A stretch of DNA of 64,000 nt from Pinibacter aurantiacus (GTDB lineage: Bacteria > Bacteroidota > Bacteroidia > Chitinophagales > Chitinophagaceae): contig NZ_JAHSPG010000008.1 in the NCBI RefSeq assembly GCF_019130065.1, forward strand, positions 62,001 through 126,000. Reading direction: 5' to 3'. The notes below the pieces were generated by a model. It was not told the DNA's origin. It searched no databases and was given only the letters and a program-made list of their open reading frames with translations. Every line of letters starts with the position of its first letter. Within the stretch, counting starts at the first letter, position 1. Below are positions 26,496-34,280 of the stretch, in pieces. A program made the translations under genes and the position numbers.

Positions 26496-26628
26496 ATAAT
26501 TGAATAACTGAATAACTGAATAACTGAGTAACTGAGTAACTGAATAACTGAGTGGTTGCTATTTGATTATGCCCCTCGGCGTTCGGACTTTCAGTTATTC
26601 AGTTATTCAGTTATTGAGTTATTTGCCC
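26496..26628. repeat. Inverted octamer-repeat element (AATAACTG family) before the four-helix-bundle gene
   Basis: The left arm begins directly at the stop of the thioredoxin-fold gene, and the core is GAGTGGTTGCTATTTGATTA and on to TTCGGACTTTCAG. The right arm ends at about 26624 with ATTTGCC. A closely related core occurs at 28040-28085. Confidence 0.9.
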
Positions 26629-26656
26629 TGCATTATTTCCCCAAAATCTCAACTAA

Positions 26657-27016
26657 ATGTCAGCATACAAGTTCCGGGACGATTTGAAACAGCGAACAAA
26701 ATTATTCGCTATCAGGGTGGTTAATGTTTACAGGGCTTTACCAAAAACGGCAGATGCGCAGATTATAGGGAAGCAATTGTTGAGATCCGCAACGTCGGTT
26801 GCAGCCAATTACCGCGCTGCTTGCCGGGCGCGTTCGTTTGCTGAGTATCACAGTAAATTATCCATTGTTATAGAAGAGACTGACGAATCAATGTTCTGGT
26901 TAGAAATCTTGTGTGAAACTGGTATTGTCAAGAAAGAACTATTACAATCCTTATATGCAGAAAACGAAGAAATTTTAAAATCATGTCCGTGGCCCGGAGG
27001 AACTCAAAGAAAATAA
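26657..27016 (+). CDS. Four-helix-bundle protein (23S rRNA intervening-sequence/S23 family)
   Basis: The 119-residue all-helical protein has the TIGR02436-type pattern: an N-terminal FRDDLKQRTKLFAIRVVNVY helix, then IIGKQLLRSATSVAANYRAA (the GKQLLRS-x-SVAANYREA signature), a third helix of EYHSKLSIVIEETDESMFWLE, and a fourth. Close relatives are encoded in intervening sequences of 23S rRNA genes or in diversity-generating retroelements (avd). Here it stands alone, with no rRNA or reverse transcriptase near, between two AATAACTG elements. Its stop (TAA) is formed by the AATAACTG arm after it. Function unknown; nucleic-acid binding is likely. Confidence 0.85.
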   Translation: MSAYKFRDDLKQRTKLFAIRVVNVYRALPKTADAQIIGKQLLRSATSVAANYRAACRARSFAEYHSKLSIVIEETDESMFWLEILCETGIVKKELLQSLYAENEEILKSCPWPGGTQRK

Positions 27017-27120
27017 CTGAATAACAGAATAACTGACTAACTGAATGGTTGAGTAATTGAGTTTTTCTATTTCGTTAAGCCTCTCCGACGTTTAACCTTC
27101 AGTTATTCAGTTATTTGCCT
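27009..27120. repeat. Inverted octamer-repeat element (AATAACTG family) after the four-helix-bundle gene
   Basis: The left arm starts within the last codons of the gene. The core is GAATGGTTGAGTAATTGAG and on, and the right arm ends with TCAGTTATTTGCCTC. The following segment 27117-27160 recurs at 28107-28150. Confidence 0.88.
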
Positions 27121-27159
27121 CAAGCAAAGCCAGCATTCAATAACCCGCTCCGACTTTCA

Positions 27160-27196
27160 ACTTTCAGTTACTCAGTTATTCAGTTACTCAGTTTAT
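27160..27196 (-). repeat. AATAACTG-family single arm at the GH25 stop
   Basis: Four octamer-type units read on the minus strand begin at the GH25 stop codon. Confidence 0.8.
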
Positions 27197-27957
27197 TCAA
27201 TCAGCAACTTCATAAACTCAGACGAGTCTCCATTAAAAACATTAAAATCTACGCGGTTGGCAATGCCATTGATGTGGCCGCTTTCGCTGTGTTGCCAGAA
27301 GGTCCATTCGCGGGTAATGCGCGGCTTGTCTTTTTGCAGATAATGCGCTACCCACAACGGATAATCGTCGAAATCGTTTTTGAGATATTGATTGTAAAAA
27401 TCGACATTGGTATAAATGATAGGCATTACGCCGTAGTATTCGTGAATGGTATCAAGAAACTCTTTTACGCGTTGCCTTACTTTATCGCCGCTTACGCCGT
27501 AAGCCTGCTCCACATCAAGAACGGGAGGCAAGTCGCCGGTTTCCAGTTGAACCGTATTGATGAAATTTTCGGCTTGCGCTTTGCCACTTTTTGTGGCTAG
27601 GAAGAAATGATAGGCGCCTCTTATTACTTCAGCTTTTTTGGCGTCTCGCCAGTTTTGCTTGAAATAACCATCGACATTTCCCAGACCTTCAGTGGCTTTT
27701 ATGAAAGTGAAGCCAATTTGTATATTGTCGACGTTCATGGCTTTTACCTCTGCCCAATCGATATCGCGCTGGTACTTGGAAACATCAATGCCGTGAATGG
27801 TGAAATTGTAAGGAATATCGATGCCAAACTCAGGATAACGTGCAAACTTGGGAACATTTCTGTTGTAAAGCCACCAGGCTAACACTCCCAATACGGCTAA
27901 GATCAGTAAGGATAGAAGGGATCTTGCGGTAACTTTCGATTTCTTGGTTTGGGCCAT
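27193..27957 (-). CDS. GH25 family lysozyme-like hydrolase, membrane-anchored
   Basis: The 254-residue protein is a muramidase-type glycoside hydrolase acting on peptidoglycan. A single hydrophobic segment (about 15-35) anchors it, with no clear cleavage site, so the catalytic domain should face the periplasm. The GH25 domain covers about 55-250: IHGIDVSKYQRDIDW, FTFIKATEG, the acidic pair in PPVLDVEQAY, PIIYTN, YPLWVAHY and WTFWQHSESG. The frame extends two codons further up to a TTG, but the ATG at 27957 is the natural start. The neighbouring blocks on both sides are copies of one repeat. Confidence 0.9.
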   Translation of the reverse strand: MAQTKKSKVTARSLLSLLILAVLGVLAWWLYNRNVPKFARYPEFGIDIPYNFTIHGIDVSKYQRDIDWAEVKAMNVDNIQIGFTFIKATEGLGNVDGYFKQNWRDAKKAEVIRGAYHFFLATKSGKAQAENFINTVQLETGDLPPVLDVEQAYGVSGDKVRQRVKEFLDTIHEYYGVMPIIYTNVDFYNQYLKNDFDDYPLWVAHYLQKDKPRITREWTFWQHSESGHINGIANRVDFNVFNGDSSEFMKLLIE

Positions 27958-27964
27958 GAGCAAA

Positions 27965-28107
27965 AATAACTGAATAACTGAATAATTGAATAACTGAGTG
28001 CCAGAATAACTGAGTAACTGAGTAACTGAATAACTGAATGGTTGATAGTTGATTATGCCCTTCGACTTTCGGACTTTCGGTTACTCAGTTACTCAGTTAT
28101 TCAGTTA
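27965..28107. repeat. Inverted octamer-repeat element (AATAACTG family), long copy before GH25
   Basis: Two left-arm tracts (27965-28000 and 28008-28035) lead to the core GAATGGTTGATAGTTGATTA and right arm 28078-28107. The core matches the one at 26549 nearly base for base. Confidence 0.9.
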
Positions 28108-28183
28108 TTTGCCTCGAGGAAAGTCCGCATTCAATAAACCCCTTCGACTTTAAATCACTCAGTTATTCAGTTATTCAGTTATT
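28108..28183. repeat. Repeat-linked block before the radical SAM gene
   Basis: The segment with AAAGTCCGCATTCAATAA and CGACTTT matches 27120-27160, ending in another AATAACTG right arm (28158-28183). Confidence 0.75.
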
Positions 28184-28185
28184 CT

Positions 28186-28193
28186 TACCTTTG
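28186..28193 (+). promoter_or_regulatory. -7 element of the radical SAM gene, five bases before the ATG
   Basis: TACCTTTG fits TAnnTTTG exactly and directly follows the right arm of the repeat. Its distance from the ATG at 28199 puts the expected RNA start at or beside the start codon, so the transcript may be leaderless. Confidence 0.6.
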
Positions 28194-28198
28194 CGCCT

Positions 28199-29227
28199 AT
28201 GGGTCAATTCAATTGGAACGACAGTTTGAACCTTTTATCCCGGATGACGCCACGACGTGCATGGAACGGCATTAAAGTTTTGAGCAGTTATTACGTAAGC
28301 AAGTGGACGAAGAAGCCAATTCAATGGGGTTATCCTGTTTCCATTTCCTTTGAACCCACCACATCCTGCAATCTTCGCTGCCCCGAATGCCCCAGCGGCC
28401 TGAGAGCTTTTACAAGACCAACAGGAATGTTGAAGAACGATTTTTTTAAGCAAACCATTGATCAGCTGTACAAAGACCTTTTTTACCTGGTGTTTTACTT
28501 CCAGGGAGAGCCTTACCTGAATCCGGATTTTCTTGAAATGGTAAAATACGCCACGAAGAAAAAGATATATACGGCAACTTCTACCAACGCGCATTACTTA
28601 ACGGATGAGAACGCCAAAAGAACCGTGGAAAGCGGGCTCGACAGGCTGATCATTTCCATTGATGGCACCACGCAAGACGTGTATCAGCAATACAGAGTAG
28701 GTGGTAAATTGGAGAAGGTGATCAAAGGAGCGGAGAATATTGTGAAGTGGAAAAAGGAATTGAATAGTAAAAAGCCATTCGTGATCTTTCAGTTTTTGGT
28801 AGTAAAACCAAATGAACACCAGATAGCAGATGTTAAGGCATTGGCTGAAAAAATAGGTGTAGATGATGTGTGGCTGAAAACAGCGCAGGTGTATGATTAT
28901 GAAAATGATCCGCATCAACTGATACCAACTATTGAGAAATACAGCCGCTACAAAAAAAACGAGGAAGGTGTGGTTCAGTTTAAAAACAAGCTGGAAAATC
29001 ACTGCTGGCGGCTCTGGCACGCGACTGTGATAAGTTGGGATGGACTGGTGGTGCCCTGCTGTTTTGATAAAGATGCTACGCACAAACTGGGTAGCCTGAA
29101 AGATAAAAGTTTCAAAGAGGTTTGGCAAAGTGATGAATATGTAAAATTCAGGAGAGATATTCTGCAAAGCCGCAAAAACATTGATATTTGCGCGAATTGC
29201 AGTGAGGGAACGACAGTGTGGAATTGA
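28199..29227 (+). CDS. Radical SAM/SPASM domain protein
   Basis: The 342-residue protein has the radical SAM cluster motif C57-NLR-C61-PE-C64, YFQGEPYLNP (the glycine-rich SAM contact), and IISIDGTTQDVYQQYRVGG. The C-terminal SPASM half carries more cysteines for auxiliary clusters: NHCWRLWHA, VVPCCFDKD and ICANCSEG. It could modify a peptide or another molecule; no small peptide substrate is visible near it. It may use an unusual leaderless transcript. It stands alone, with the MarR gene next. Confidence 0.9.
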   Translation: MGQFNWNDSLNLLSRMTPRRAWNGIKVLSSYYVSKWTKKPIQWGYPVSISFEPTTSCNLRCPECPSGLRAFTRPTGMLKNDFFKQTIDQLYKDLFYLVFYFQGEPYLNPDFLEMVKYATKKKIYTATSTNAHYLTDENAKRTVESGLDRLIISIDGTTQDVYQQYRVGGKLEKVIKGAENIVKWKKELNSKKPFVIFQFLVVKPNEHQIADVKALAEKIGVDDVWLKTAQVYDYENDPHQLIPTIEKYSRYKKNEEGVVQFKNKLENHCWRLWHATVISWDGLVVPCCFDKDATHKLGSLKDKSFKEVWQSDEYVKFRRDILQSRKNIDICANCSEGTTVWN

Positions 29228-29230
29228 GGA

Positions 29231-29343
29231 GGGTGAATGGTGAATCGTGAATCGTGAATGAGACTCGCCGCACAGGACGGAACTTCAAAATAGTGCAGTT
29301 TCTCAATCTTTCGCGAACTATTCACGTTTCACCATTCACGATT
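29231..29343. repeat. Inverted GTGAATC heptamer element, copy 1
   Basis: The left arm GTGAATGGTGAATCGTGAAT and right arm ATTCACGTTTCACCATTCAC flank a core containing GCACAGGACGGAACTTCAAA. The second copy at 43647-43774 has a related core, so this is a dispersed element. It starts four bases after the radical SAM stop. Confidence 0.9.
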
Positions 29344-29394
29344 AGCAAACTTGCCTAAACTTTTTTATTTTAGTAACCGAACATTTTTGTCACT

Positions 29395-29856
29395 ATGGGT
29401 ATCGAACAAGACATATATCAAACGACTTTTAGAAGTGAGCATCAGAAATCTGCGATAAATCTGATTTATACGTACAACTGGTTCATGGAAAAAGTTAAGA
29501 AAATACTAGAGAAGGAAGACATCACTTCTCAGCAATTTAACATTTTGCGTATACTTCGCGGGCAATGCGGACCGCTTTCCACCTTGCAGATCAGGCAGCG
29601 CATGCTTGATAAAATGAGCGATACCAGCCGCATCGTTGATCGGTTAATTGCTAAAGAACTTGTTAAAAAAGTGACTTGCGAAAATGACCGCAGGCTTGTG
29701 GACGTTACCATAACCCCTAAGGGTCTTGAGTTGCTATCAGAGCTTGATAAATACCAGGATGAGATGGATGGCTTGTTCAGCCGTTTGTCTGATGAGGAAG
29801 CAAAAACCTTGAATACACTTTTAGACAAAGTGAGAGGTGGATGCAACGCGGAATAG
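29395..29856 (+). CDS. MarR family transcriptional regulator
   Basis: The 153-residue DNA-binding protein has the MarR winged helix: a first helix (SAINLIYTYNWFMEKVKKIL), QQFNILRILRGQ, a recognition region (LSTLQIRQRMLDKMSDTSRIVDRL) and the wing ENDRRLVDVTITPKGLELL. It probably controls the following gene(s) or itself. The signal inducer is not visible. CATTTTTG at 29382-29389, one mismatch from the -7 consensus, lies five bases before the ATG, so this mRNA too may be leaderless. It is 21 bp from the 29878 gene. Confidence 0.9.
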   Translation: MGIEQDIYQTTFRSEHQKSAINLIYTYNWFMEKVKKILEKEDITSQQFNILRILRGQCGPLSTLQIRQRMLDKMSDTSRIVDRLIAKELVKKVTCENDRRLVDVTITPKGLELLSELDKYQDEMDGLFSRLSDEEAKTLNTLLDKVRGGCNAE

Positions 29857-29877
29857 ATTATTAATCTCTTTACCCAT

Positions 29878-31098
29878 ATGATAATGAAAAGTGCCCAAAG
29901 GCTTATTATAGGATTGTTTTGTTTTTTTCAGTTCGTCCCTTTATCCAAATCGGTTGCCCAGGAAGCGAAACCTGAATTCAGAGCTGCGTGGATAGCTACT
30001 GTTGATAATATCGACTGGCCAAACAAGGGTGAATACAATACGGCAAACCAACGCCAGCAATTTATTGATTTGCTGGAAATGCATAAGCGCAATGGCTTGA
30101 ACGCAGTAGTTGTGCAAATAAGACCTTCGGCTGATGCGTTCTATCCTTCCTCATTTGAGCCCTGGAGCCAATGGCTCACCGGCACGCAGGGCAAACCGCC
30201 TGTTCCTTACTACGATCCGCTACAGTTTATGATTGCAGAAACGCACAAACGCGGAATGGCTTTTCATGCATGGTGCAATCCTTACAGAGCTGAGTTTTTA
30301 ATTGGCAAATCTTCTATCGCGCAAACACACATCACCAAGGTTCATCCCGAGTGGTTTCTTCCTTATGGTGATAAACGTTATTTCGATCCAGGTAATAAAG
30401 AAGTTCAAAAATTTGTAACAGAAGTGATCAGAGATGTTGTGAGCCGCTACGCCGTAGATGGCATTCATTTCGACGATTATTTTTATCCATACAGAATTGC
30501 GGGAAAAGAATTTCCTGATAATGCGAGTTATGCGAAGTACGGTAACGGCATGTCAAAAGATGACTGGCGCAGATCCAACGTTGATTCCATTATTGTGAGC
30601 TTGAACAAAGCCATTAAAGAAACGAATCCTGCCTGCGTGTTTGGCATAAGCCCGTTTGGTGTTTGGAGAAACAAAGACAAAGATCCTGAAGGCAGTGAAA
30701 CAAAGGCGGGTCAAACAAACTACGACGATTTGTACGCAGATATTTTACTGTGGTTAAAAGAAGGTTGGATCGATTATGTGGCACCACAGCTGTACTGGGA
30801 AATTGGTTTTAAAGTAGCCGATTATACCGTATTGCTGGATTGGTGGAGCAAACATACTTATGGCAAACATTGCTACATAGGTCTTGGGGTTTACAGAGCC
30901 AACACCAATGCTGCATGGCGAGATAAAACGCAATTACCGCGACAAATAGAAATGCTTCGCAACACCCCAAATGTTCAGGGTATGATCTTCTTCTCCAGCA
31001 AATCTTTTGTAAACAATCCAAACGGCTGGAGCGATAGTTTGCGATTGAACTACTTTAAAGACCCCGCGCCGTTGCCCACAATGGACTGGATCAAGTAG
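29878..31098 (+). CDS. Glycosyl hydrolase-like family 10 (GHL10, YngK-type) secreted protein
   Basis: The 406-residue product has a signal peptide (about 1-27, cut near SVAQE). Residues 30-400 are the GHL10/DUF187 TIM-barrel-like domain: FRAAWIATVDNIDWP, VQIRPSADAFYPS, HKRGMAFHAWCNPYR, VSRYAVDGIHFDDYFYP, FGISPFGVWRN and DYVAPQLYWEIG. Related proteins are linked to peptidoglycan or surface glycan remodelling; the substrate is unknown. ATG codons lie at 29878 and 29884; the second is also possible. It is 21 bp behind the MarR gene and may share its transcript. Confidence 0.88.
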   Translation: MIMKSAQRLIIGLFCFFQFVPLSKSVAQEAKPEFRAAWIATVDNIDWPNKGEYNTANQRQQFIDLLEMHKRNGLNAVVVQIRPSADAFYPSSFEPWSQWLTGTQGKPPVPYYDPLQFMIAETHKRGMAFHAWCNPYRAEFLIGKSSIAQTHITKVHPEWFLPYGDKRYFDPGNKEVQKFVTEVIRDVVSRYAVDGIHFDDYFYPYRIAGKEFPDNASYAKYGNGMSKDDWRRSNVDSIIVSLNKAIKETNPACVFGISPFGVWRNKDKDPEGSETKAGQTNYDDLYADILLWLKEGWIDYVAPQLYWEIGFKVADYTVLLDWWSKHTYGKHCYIGLGVYRANTNAAWRDKTQLPRQIEMLRNTPNVQGMIFFSSKSFVNNPNGWSDSLRLNYFKDPAPLPTMDWIK

Positions 31099-31106
31099 TG
31101 AGCAAT

Positions 31107-31207
31107 AACTGAATAACTGAATAATTGAATAACTGAGGGCTTGAAAATCAAAAAGACTCTTCGATTATGAACATTCAGTTATTCAGTTACTCAGTTATTC
31201 AGTTATT
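31107..31207. repeat. Inverted octamer-repeat element (AATAACTG family) before the porin gene
   Basis: The left arm is 31105-31136 and the right arm 31170-31207. The last units run into TATTTTTG, the -7 element of the next gene. Confidence 0.88.
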
Positions 31208-31214
31208 ATTTTTG
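31207..31214 (+). promoter_or_regulatory. -7 element of the porin gene, overlapping the repeat arm
   Basis: TATTTTTG fits TAnnTTTG. Its first bases belong to the end of the AATAACTG right arm, so the element may supply part of the promoter. Confidence 0.6.
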
Positions 31215-31295
31215 CATCGTTGTGTAAATATTATTGTTTCCCGAATTTTCTTTCACTTCATTTACGCGCTGTAGATTTGCGGAAAACCAAACAGG

Positions 31296-32600
31296 ATGAG
31301 ATTTTTGGCGATCGCATTGGCTTTGCTCGGCGGAATTGTTGCGCAGGCTCAAACCACAAAAGACAGCACTCAACGAATCAACTTTCATTTCCAGACAACT
31401 TACATATACCAGTACAAACCTTCTTTTCATTCTCCCTATAGCGGAACAAACAGCTTGAAAGGGGAAGAAGAAAAACAAAACTCGCTTTCAGCCACATTGT
31501 ATCTCGGTGCAAGATTATGGAAAGGTGCTGCCATTTTCATAAATCCCGAAATTGTTGGTGGTAGTGGCTTAACAGGCGCAGTGGGTATGGGCGCTTCATC
31601 GAACGGTGAAACCTTTCGCGTAGGTAACCCCGAGCCAACTTTATTTTTAGGCAGGGCATTTTTACAACAAACATTTGCGCTAAAAGGCGGTTACGAAGAT
31701 GTAGATGATGCAGCAAACCAGCTTCGCGGGAAGGAGCCAAAAAACTTCGTTCGCGTACTCGCAGGAAAATTCGGTCTCGGAGATATTTTTGACAATAACG
31801 ATTATAGCAACGCACCAAGAACGCAGTTCCTCAACTGGGCATTCATGAATAACGGTGCCTGGGATTATGCAGCTGATGTACGCGGCTATACCTATAGTGT
31901 TTCAGCGATGTTACAATTGGGCAACTGGGCGTTTAAAGCTGGCGCTGCAGCACTTCCAACTACAGCCAATGGCGATAAATTAAATACCAATTTATCTGAA
32001 GCCATCGCACTGAATGCGCAAATTGAAAGAGCTTTCACAATTAACAACAGACCGGGAAACATTAAGTTGCTCGGGTTTCACAACAGAGCCAACATGGGTA
32101 ACTACGATTCAGCTATCAAAATGGTTGAACCTGACATAACAGCAACAAGGGAATTCGGCAGAACGAAATACGGGTTTGGCGTGAACTTTAGCCAGCAGAC
32201 GGGAAAATACACCGGCCTGTTTGCACGGGCAGGATGGAATAATGGTAAAAATGAAACATGGTGCTTTACAGAGATAGATCAAAATTTATCTGCCGGTATT
32301 CTTATTAACGGCGGCAAATGGAAACGCGATGATGATGAACTTGGTATTGCCACAACATTAGGTGGTTTGTCAAAAGATCACCGTGAATATCTTAAGCTAG
32401 GGGGAAATGGTTTTATACTTGGTGATGGAACCATAAATTATGCTGTTGAAAACGTTACTGAGATCTACTATAAAGTAAAACCTTTCAAACAGTATCCCAT
32501 CTGGTTTTCGGGCGATTACCAGTTCGTATTGAATCCGGGCTACAACAAAGATCGCGGTCCTGTGAGTATATTGTCTGCGAGATTCCATGTGGAGTTTTAG
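31296..32600 (+). CDS. OprB-like carbohydrate-selective porin
   Basis: The 434-residue product has a signal peptide (about 1-19, cut after IVAQA). The body is an outer membrane barrel with an OprB/carbohydrate porin pattern: NFHFQTTYIYQY, GARLWKGAAIFINPEIVGGS, VRVLAGKFGLGDIFD, NRPGNIKLLGF and GLFARAGWNNG, ending in FHVEF with an aromatic C-terminus. It should let small sugars or polyols into the periplasm. It is monocistronic, with repeats on both sides. Confidence 0.88.
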   Translation: MRFLAIALALLGGIVAQAQTTKDSTQRINFHFQTTYIYQYKPSFHSPYSGTNSLKGEEEKQNSLSATLYLGARLWKGAAIFINPEIVGGSGLTGAVGMGASSNGETFRVGNPEPTLFLGRAFLQQTFALKGGYEDVDDAANQLRGKEPKNFVRVLAGKFGLGDIFDNNDYSNAPRTQFLNWAFMNNGAWDYAADVRGYTYSVSAMLQLGNWAFKAGAAALPTTANGDKLNTNLSEAIALNAQIERAFTINNRPGNIKLLGFHNRANMGNYDSAIKMVEPDITATREFGRTKYGFGVNFSQQTGKYTGLFARAGWNNGKNETWCFTEIDQNLSAGILINGGKWKRDDDELGIATTLGGLSKDHREYLKLGGNGFILGDGTINYAVENVTEIYYKVKPFKQYPIWFSGDYQFVLNPGYNKDRGPVSILSARFHVEF

Positions 32601-32609
32601 TGAGAGATA

Positions 32610-32650
32610 GCACACGGATGACACGGATTAGACGGATTTACGCTGATTTT
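32610..32650 (+). repeat. CACGGAT-family single arm
   Basis: One arm of the type at 9830-10312, nine bases after the porin stop. It lacks a second arm. Confidence 0.7.
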
Positions 32651-32656
32651 TCAAGC

Positions 32657-32752
32657 TGAATAACTGAGTAACTGAATAACCGAATGTTCGAAGTTGAAAA
32701 GTTTGTTTGAATATTAGCATTCAGTTATTCAGTTACTCAGTTATTCAATCAT
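32657..32752. repeat. Inverted octamer-repeat element (AATAACTG family) before the peroxiredoxin gene
   Basis: Left arm 32657-32690 and right arm 32718-32752. The core starts GAATGTTCGAAG. The OxyR-like motif follows directly. Confidence 0.85.
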
Positions 32753-32753
32753 T

Positions 32754-32819
32754 ATAGACACACTCTATGTCATCATAGAAAAAATCAACTGCTTCTATGA
32801 TCAATCTTCCATACTTTCG
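32754..32819 (+). promoter_or_regulatory. OxyR-like operator and -7 element of the peroxiredoxin gene
   Basis: ATAG at 32754, CTAT at 32765 (seven apart, the OxyR half-site spacing), ATAG at 32775 and CTAT at 32795 form most of the tetranucleotide series ATAG-N7-CTAT-N7-ATAG-N7-CTAT, with a 6-base second gap and a 16-base third gap. TACTTTCG at 32812-32819 is a near-consensus -7 element. Confidence 0.5.
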
Positions 32820-32852
32820 CGCCTCCATTAGGAAAAATAATTAAACAAGAAT

Positions 32853-33407
32853 ATGAGCAACAAAGTATTATCAATCGGAGCAGAGTTTCCAGAGTTCAAC
32901 AAGAAGGCAGTAGTATCAATAGAAAAAGGAAAAGAGTTTTACGATATTTCTTCTGAAGAAATTAAGAACAGCGGCAAATGGATGGTGATGTTCTGGTGGC
33001 CAAAAGATTTCACTTTTGTATGCCCTACAGAAATCGCTGAGTTCAACAAGCATTACCAGGATTTCGCAGATCGTGATGCAATCTTAATCGGTGCTTCTAC
33101 AGACAGCGAGTTTGTACACGTAGCATGGAGAAGAGATCACGAAGACCTGAAAGGCTTACAGTTCCCAATGTTGGCAGATACGTCAAAATCACTTGCTGAA
33201 GAATTAGGTATCCTTGAACCAAACGAAAAGATCGCTTACCGCGCTACTTTCGTTGTAGATCCTCAAGGTATTGTACGTTGGGTTTCTATGTACGACCTGA
33301 GTGTTGGCCGTAATGTAAAAGAAGTATTACGTGTATTGGATGCTCTGCAAACAGACGAACTTTGCCCTTGTAACTGGCAAAAAGGTGAAGCTACTTTAAA
33401 CGCTTAA
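32853..33407 (+). CDS. AhpC-type peroxiredoxin
   Basis: Cytoplasmic thiol peroxidase that reduces hydrogen peroxide, organic peroxides or peroxynitrite. The 184-residue protein has the peroxidatic cysteine C57 in FWWPKDFTFVCPTE and two further cysteines C171 and C173 in the terminal CPCNW. That CPCNW pattern is that of the mycobacterial AhpC, which is reduced by AhpD rather than by AhpF. The next gene is indeed AhpD-like. An OxyR-like site lies upstream. A clear terminator separates the two genes. Confidence 0.92.
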   Translation: MSNKVLSIGAEFPEFNKKAVVSIEKGKEFYDISSEEIKNSGKWMVMFWWPKDFTFVCPTEIAEFNKHYQDFADRDAILIGASTDSEFVHVAWRRDHEDLKGLQFPMLADTSKSLAEELGILEPNEKIAYRATFVVDPQGIVRWVSMYDLSVGRNVKEVLRVLDALQTDELCPCNWQKGEATLNA

Positions 33408-33415
33408 GAAATATA

Positions 33416-33445
33416 AAAAAGTCCGGTCACGTCACCGGACTTTTT
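33416..33445 (+). terminator. Terminator between peroxiredoxin and AhpD-like genes
   Basis: AAAGTCCGGT pairs with ACCGGACTTT around CACGTC, then TT. It should limit AhpD expression to read-through or a separate promoter. Confidence 0.88.
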
Positions 33446-33558
33446 CCCCTCTCTCCGGTATACTTTCATACCAATTACAACGATTCTTGTTCAAAATAAT
33501 TTTTTAGTTATCAGTGCAGCATTGTGCTGATGCTTTTACATTCTTAAAATCGGGAAAT

Positions 33559-34149
33559 ATGTTTGGAACTACAAATACAACAGATAATGCAGTGGCGCTT
33601 TTGAAAGACCTTGGTCTTGGCGAAGAGCATGTGAGCGACAACCTGAAATTGCTGGCATCGACTGACAGCAAGTATCTGCGCGACCTTAAAATAAATGTTA
33701 CAAATGCACTGACTGCAGAAACGCTTTCAAAAAAAGAAGCTTATTTGCTGGCATTGGCAGTTGCAACCAATGAAAAAAATGCACTCCTTCAAAATGCTTT
33801 TACGGTATTTGCAAAAGCAGAAGGTGCAAACGAAAAAGAAATAGCCGAAACAATAAGCTGCACAAGTTTGCTTACTGCAAACAATGTGTACTATCGTTTC
33901 CGTCACTTTATGCACGATGAATTTTACAACAATGCACAAGCCGGTATTCGCATGAGCATTATGGCCAATCCAATCTTGGGAAAGGAATTTTTCGAATTGC
34001 TAAGCCTTGCTGTTAGTGCTTTGAACGGTTGTGAATTGTGTGTAACATCTCACGAAAAAACATTGATCGGACATGGCACTGCTAAGCAACGTATACATGA
34101 TGCAGTAAGACTTTCGGCGGTTATAAAAAGCCTTGTGGTTTTAATGTAG
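33559..34149 (+). CDS. AhpD-like carboxymuconolactone decarboxylase-fold protein
   Basis: Likely reductant of the neighbouring AhpC. The 196-residue protein is all-helical with the AhpD active site C158-EL-C161 and H165 in NGCELCVTSHEKTL. E146, 12 residues before the first cysteine, corresponds to the general-base glutamate of Mycobacterium AhpD. The frame opens at 33514, but MFGTTNTTDNAV from the ATG at 33559 fits the family, as the extra residues have no counterpart. It follows the peroxiredoxin gene by 151 bp, with a terminator between. Confidence 0.88.
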   Translation: MFGTTNTTDNAVALLKDLGLGEEHVSDNLKLLASTDSKYLRDLKINVTNALTAETLSKKEAYLLALAVATNEKNALLQNAFTVFAKAEGANEKEIAETISCTSLLTANNVYYRFRHFMHDEFYNNAQAGIRMSIMANPILGKEFFELLSLAVSALNGCELCVTSHEKTLIGHGTAKQRIHDAVRLSAVIKSLVVLM

Positions 34150-34175
34150 TCCGCATAGTGAACATGAGAGAAAGC

Positions 34176-34209
34176 AAAAGCCGGTTGTTATGCAACCGGC
34201 TTCTTTTTT
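34176..34209 (+). terminator. Terminator of the AhpD-like gene
   Basis: AAGCCGGTTG pairs with CAACCGGCTT around TTATG, and six T follow. Confidence 0.88.
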
Positions 34210-34220
34210 AATTATCTGAT

Positions 34221-34250
34221 GCCATGGTTCGTGAAGACACGAACCATGGC
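34221..34250. repeat. GGTTCGTG palindrome flanked by direct repeats
   Basis: GCCATGGTTCGTG pairs with CACGAACCATGGC. The sequence 34197-34218 is repeated exactly at 34270-34291 on the other side of this insert, a 22-bp duplication. Confidence 0.85.
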
Positions 34251-34280
34251 CCTAGGTTGTATTGTAAAGCGGCTTCTTTT

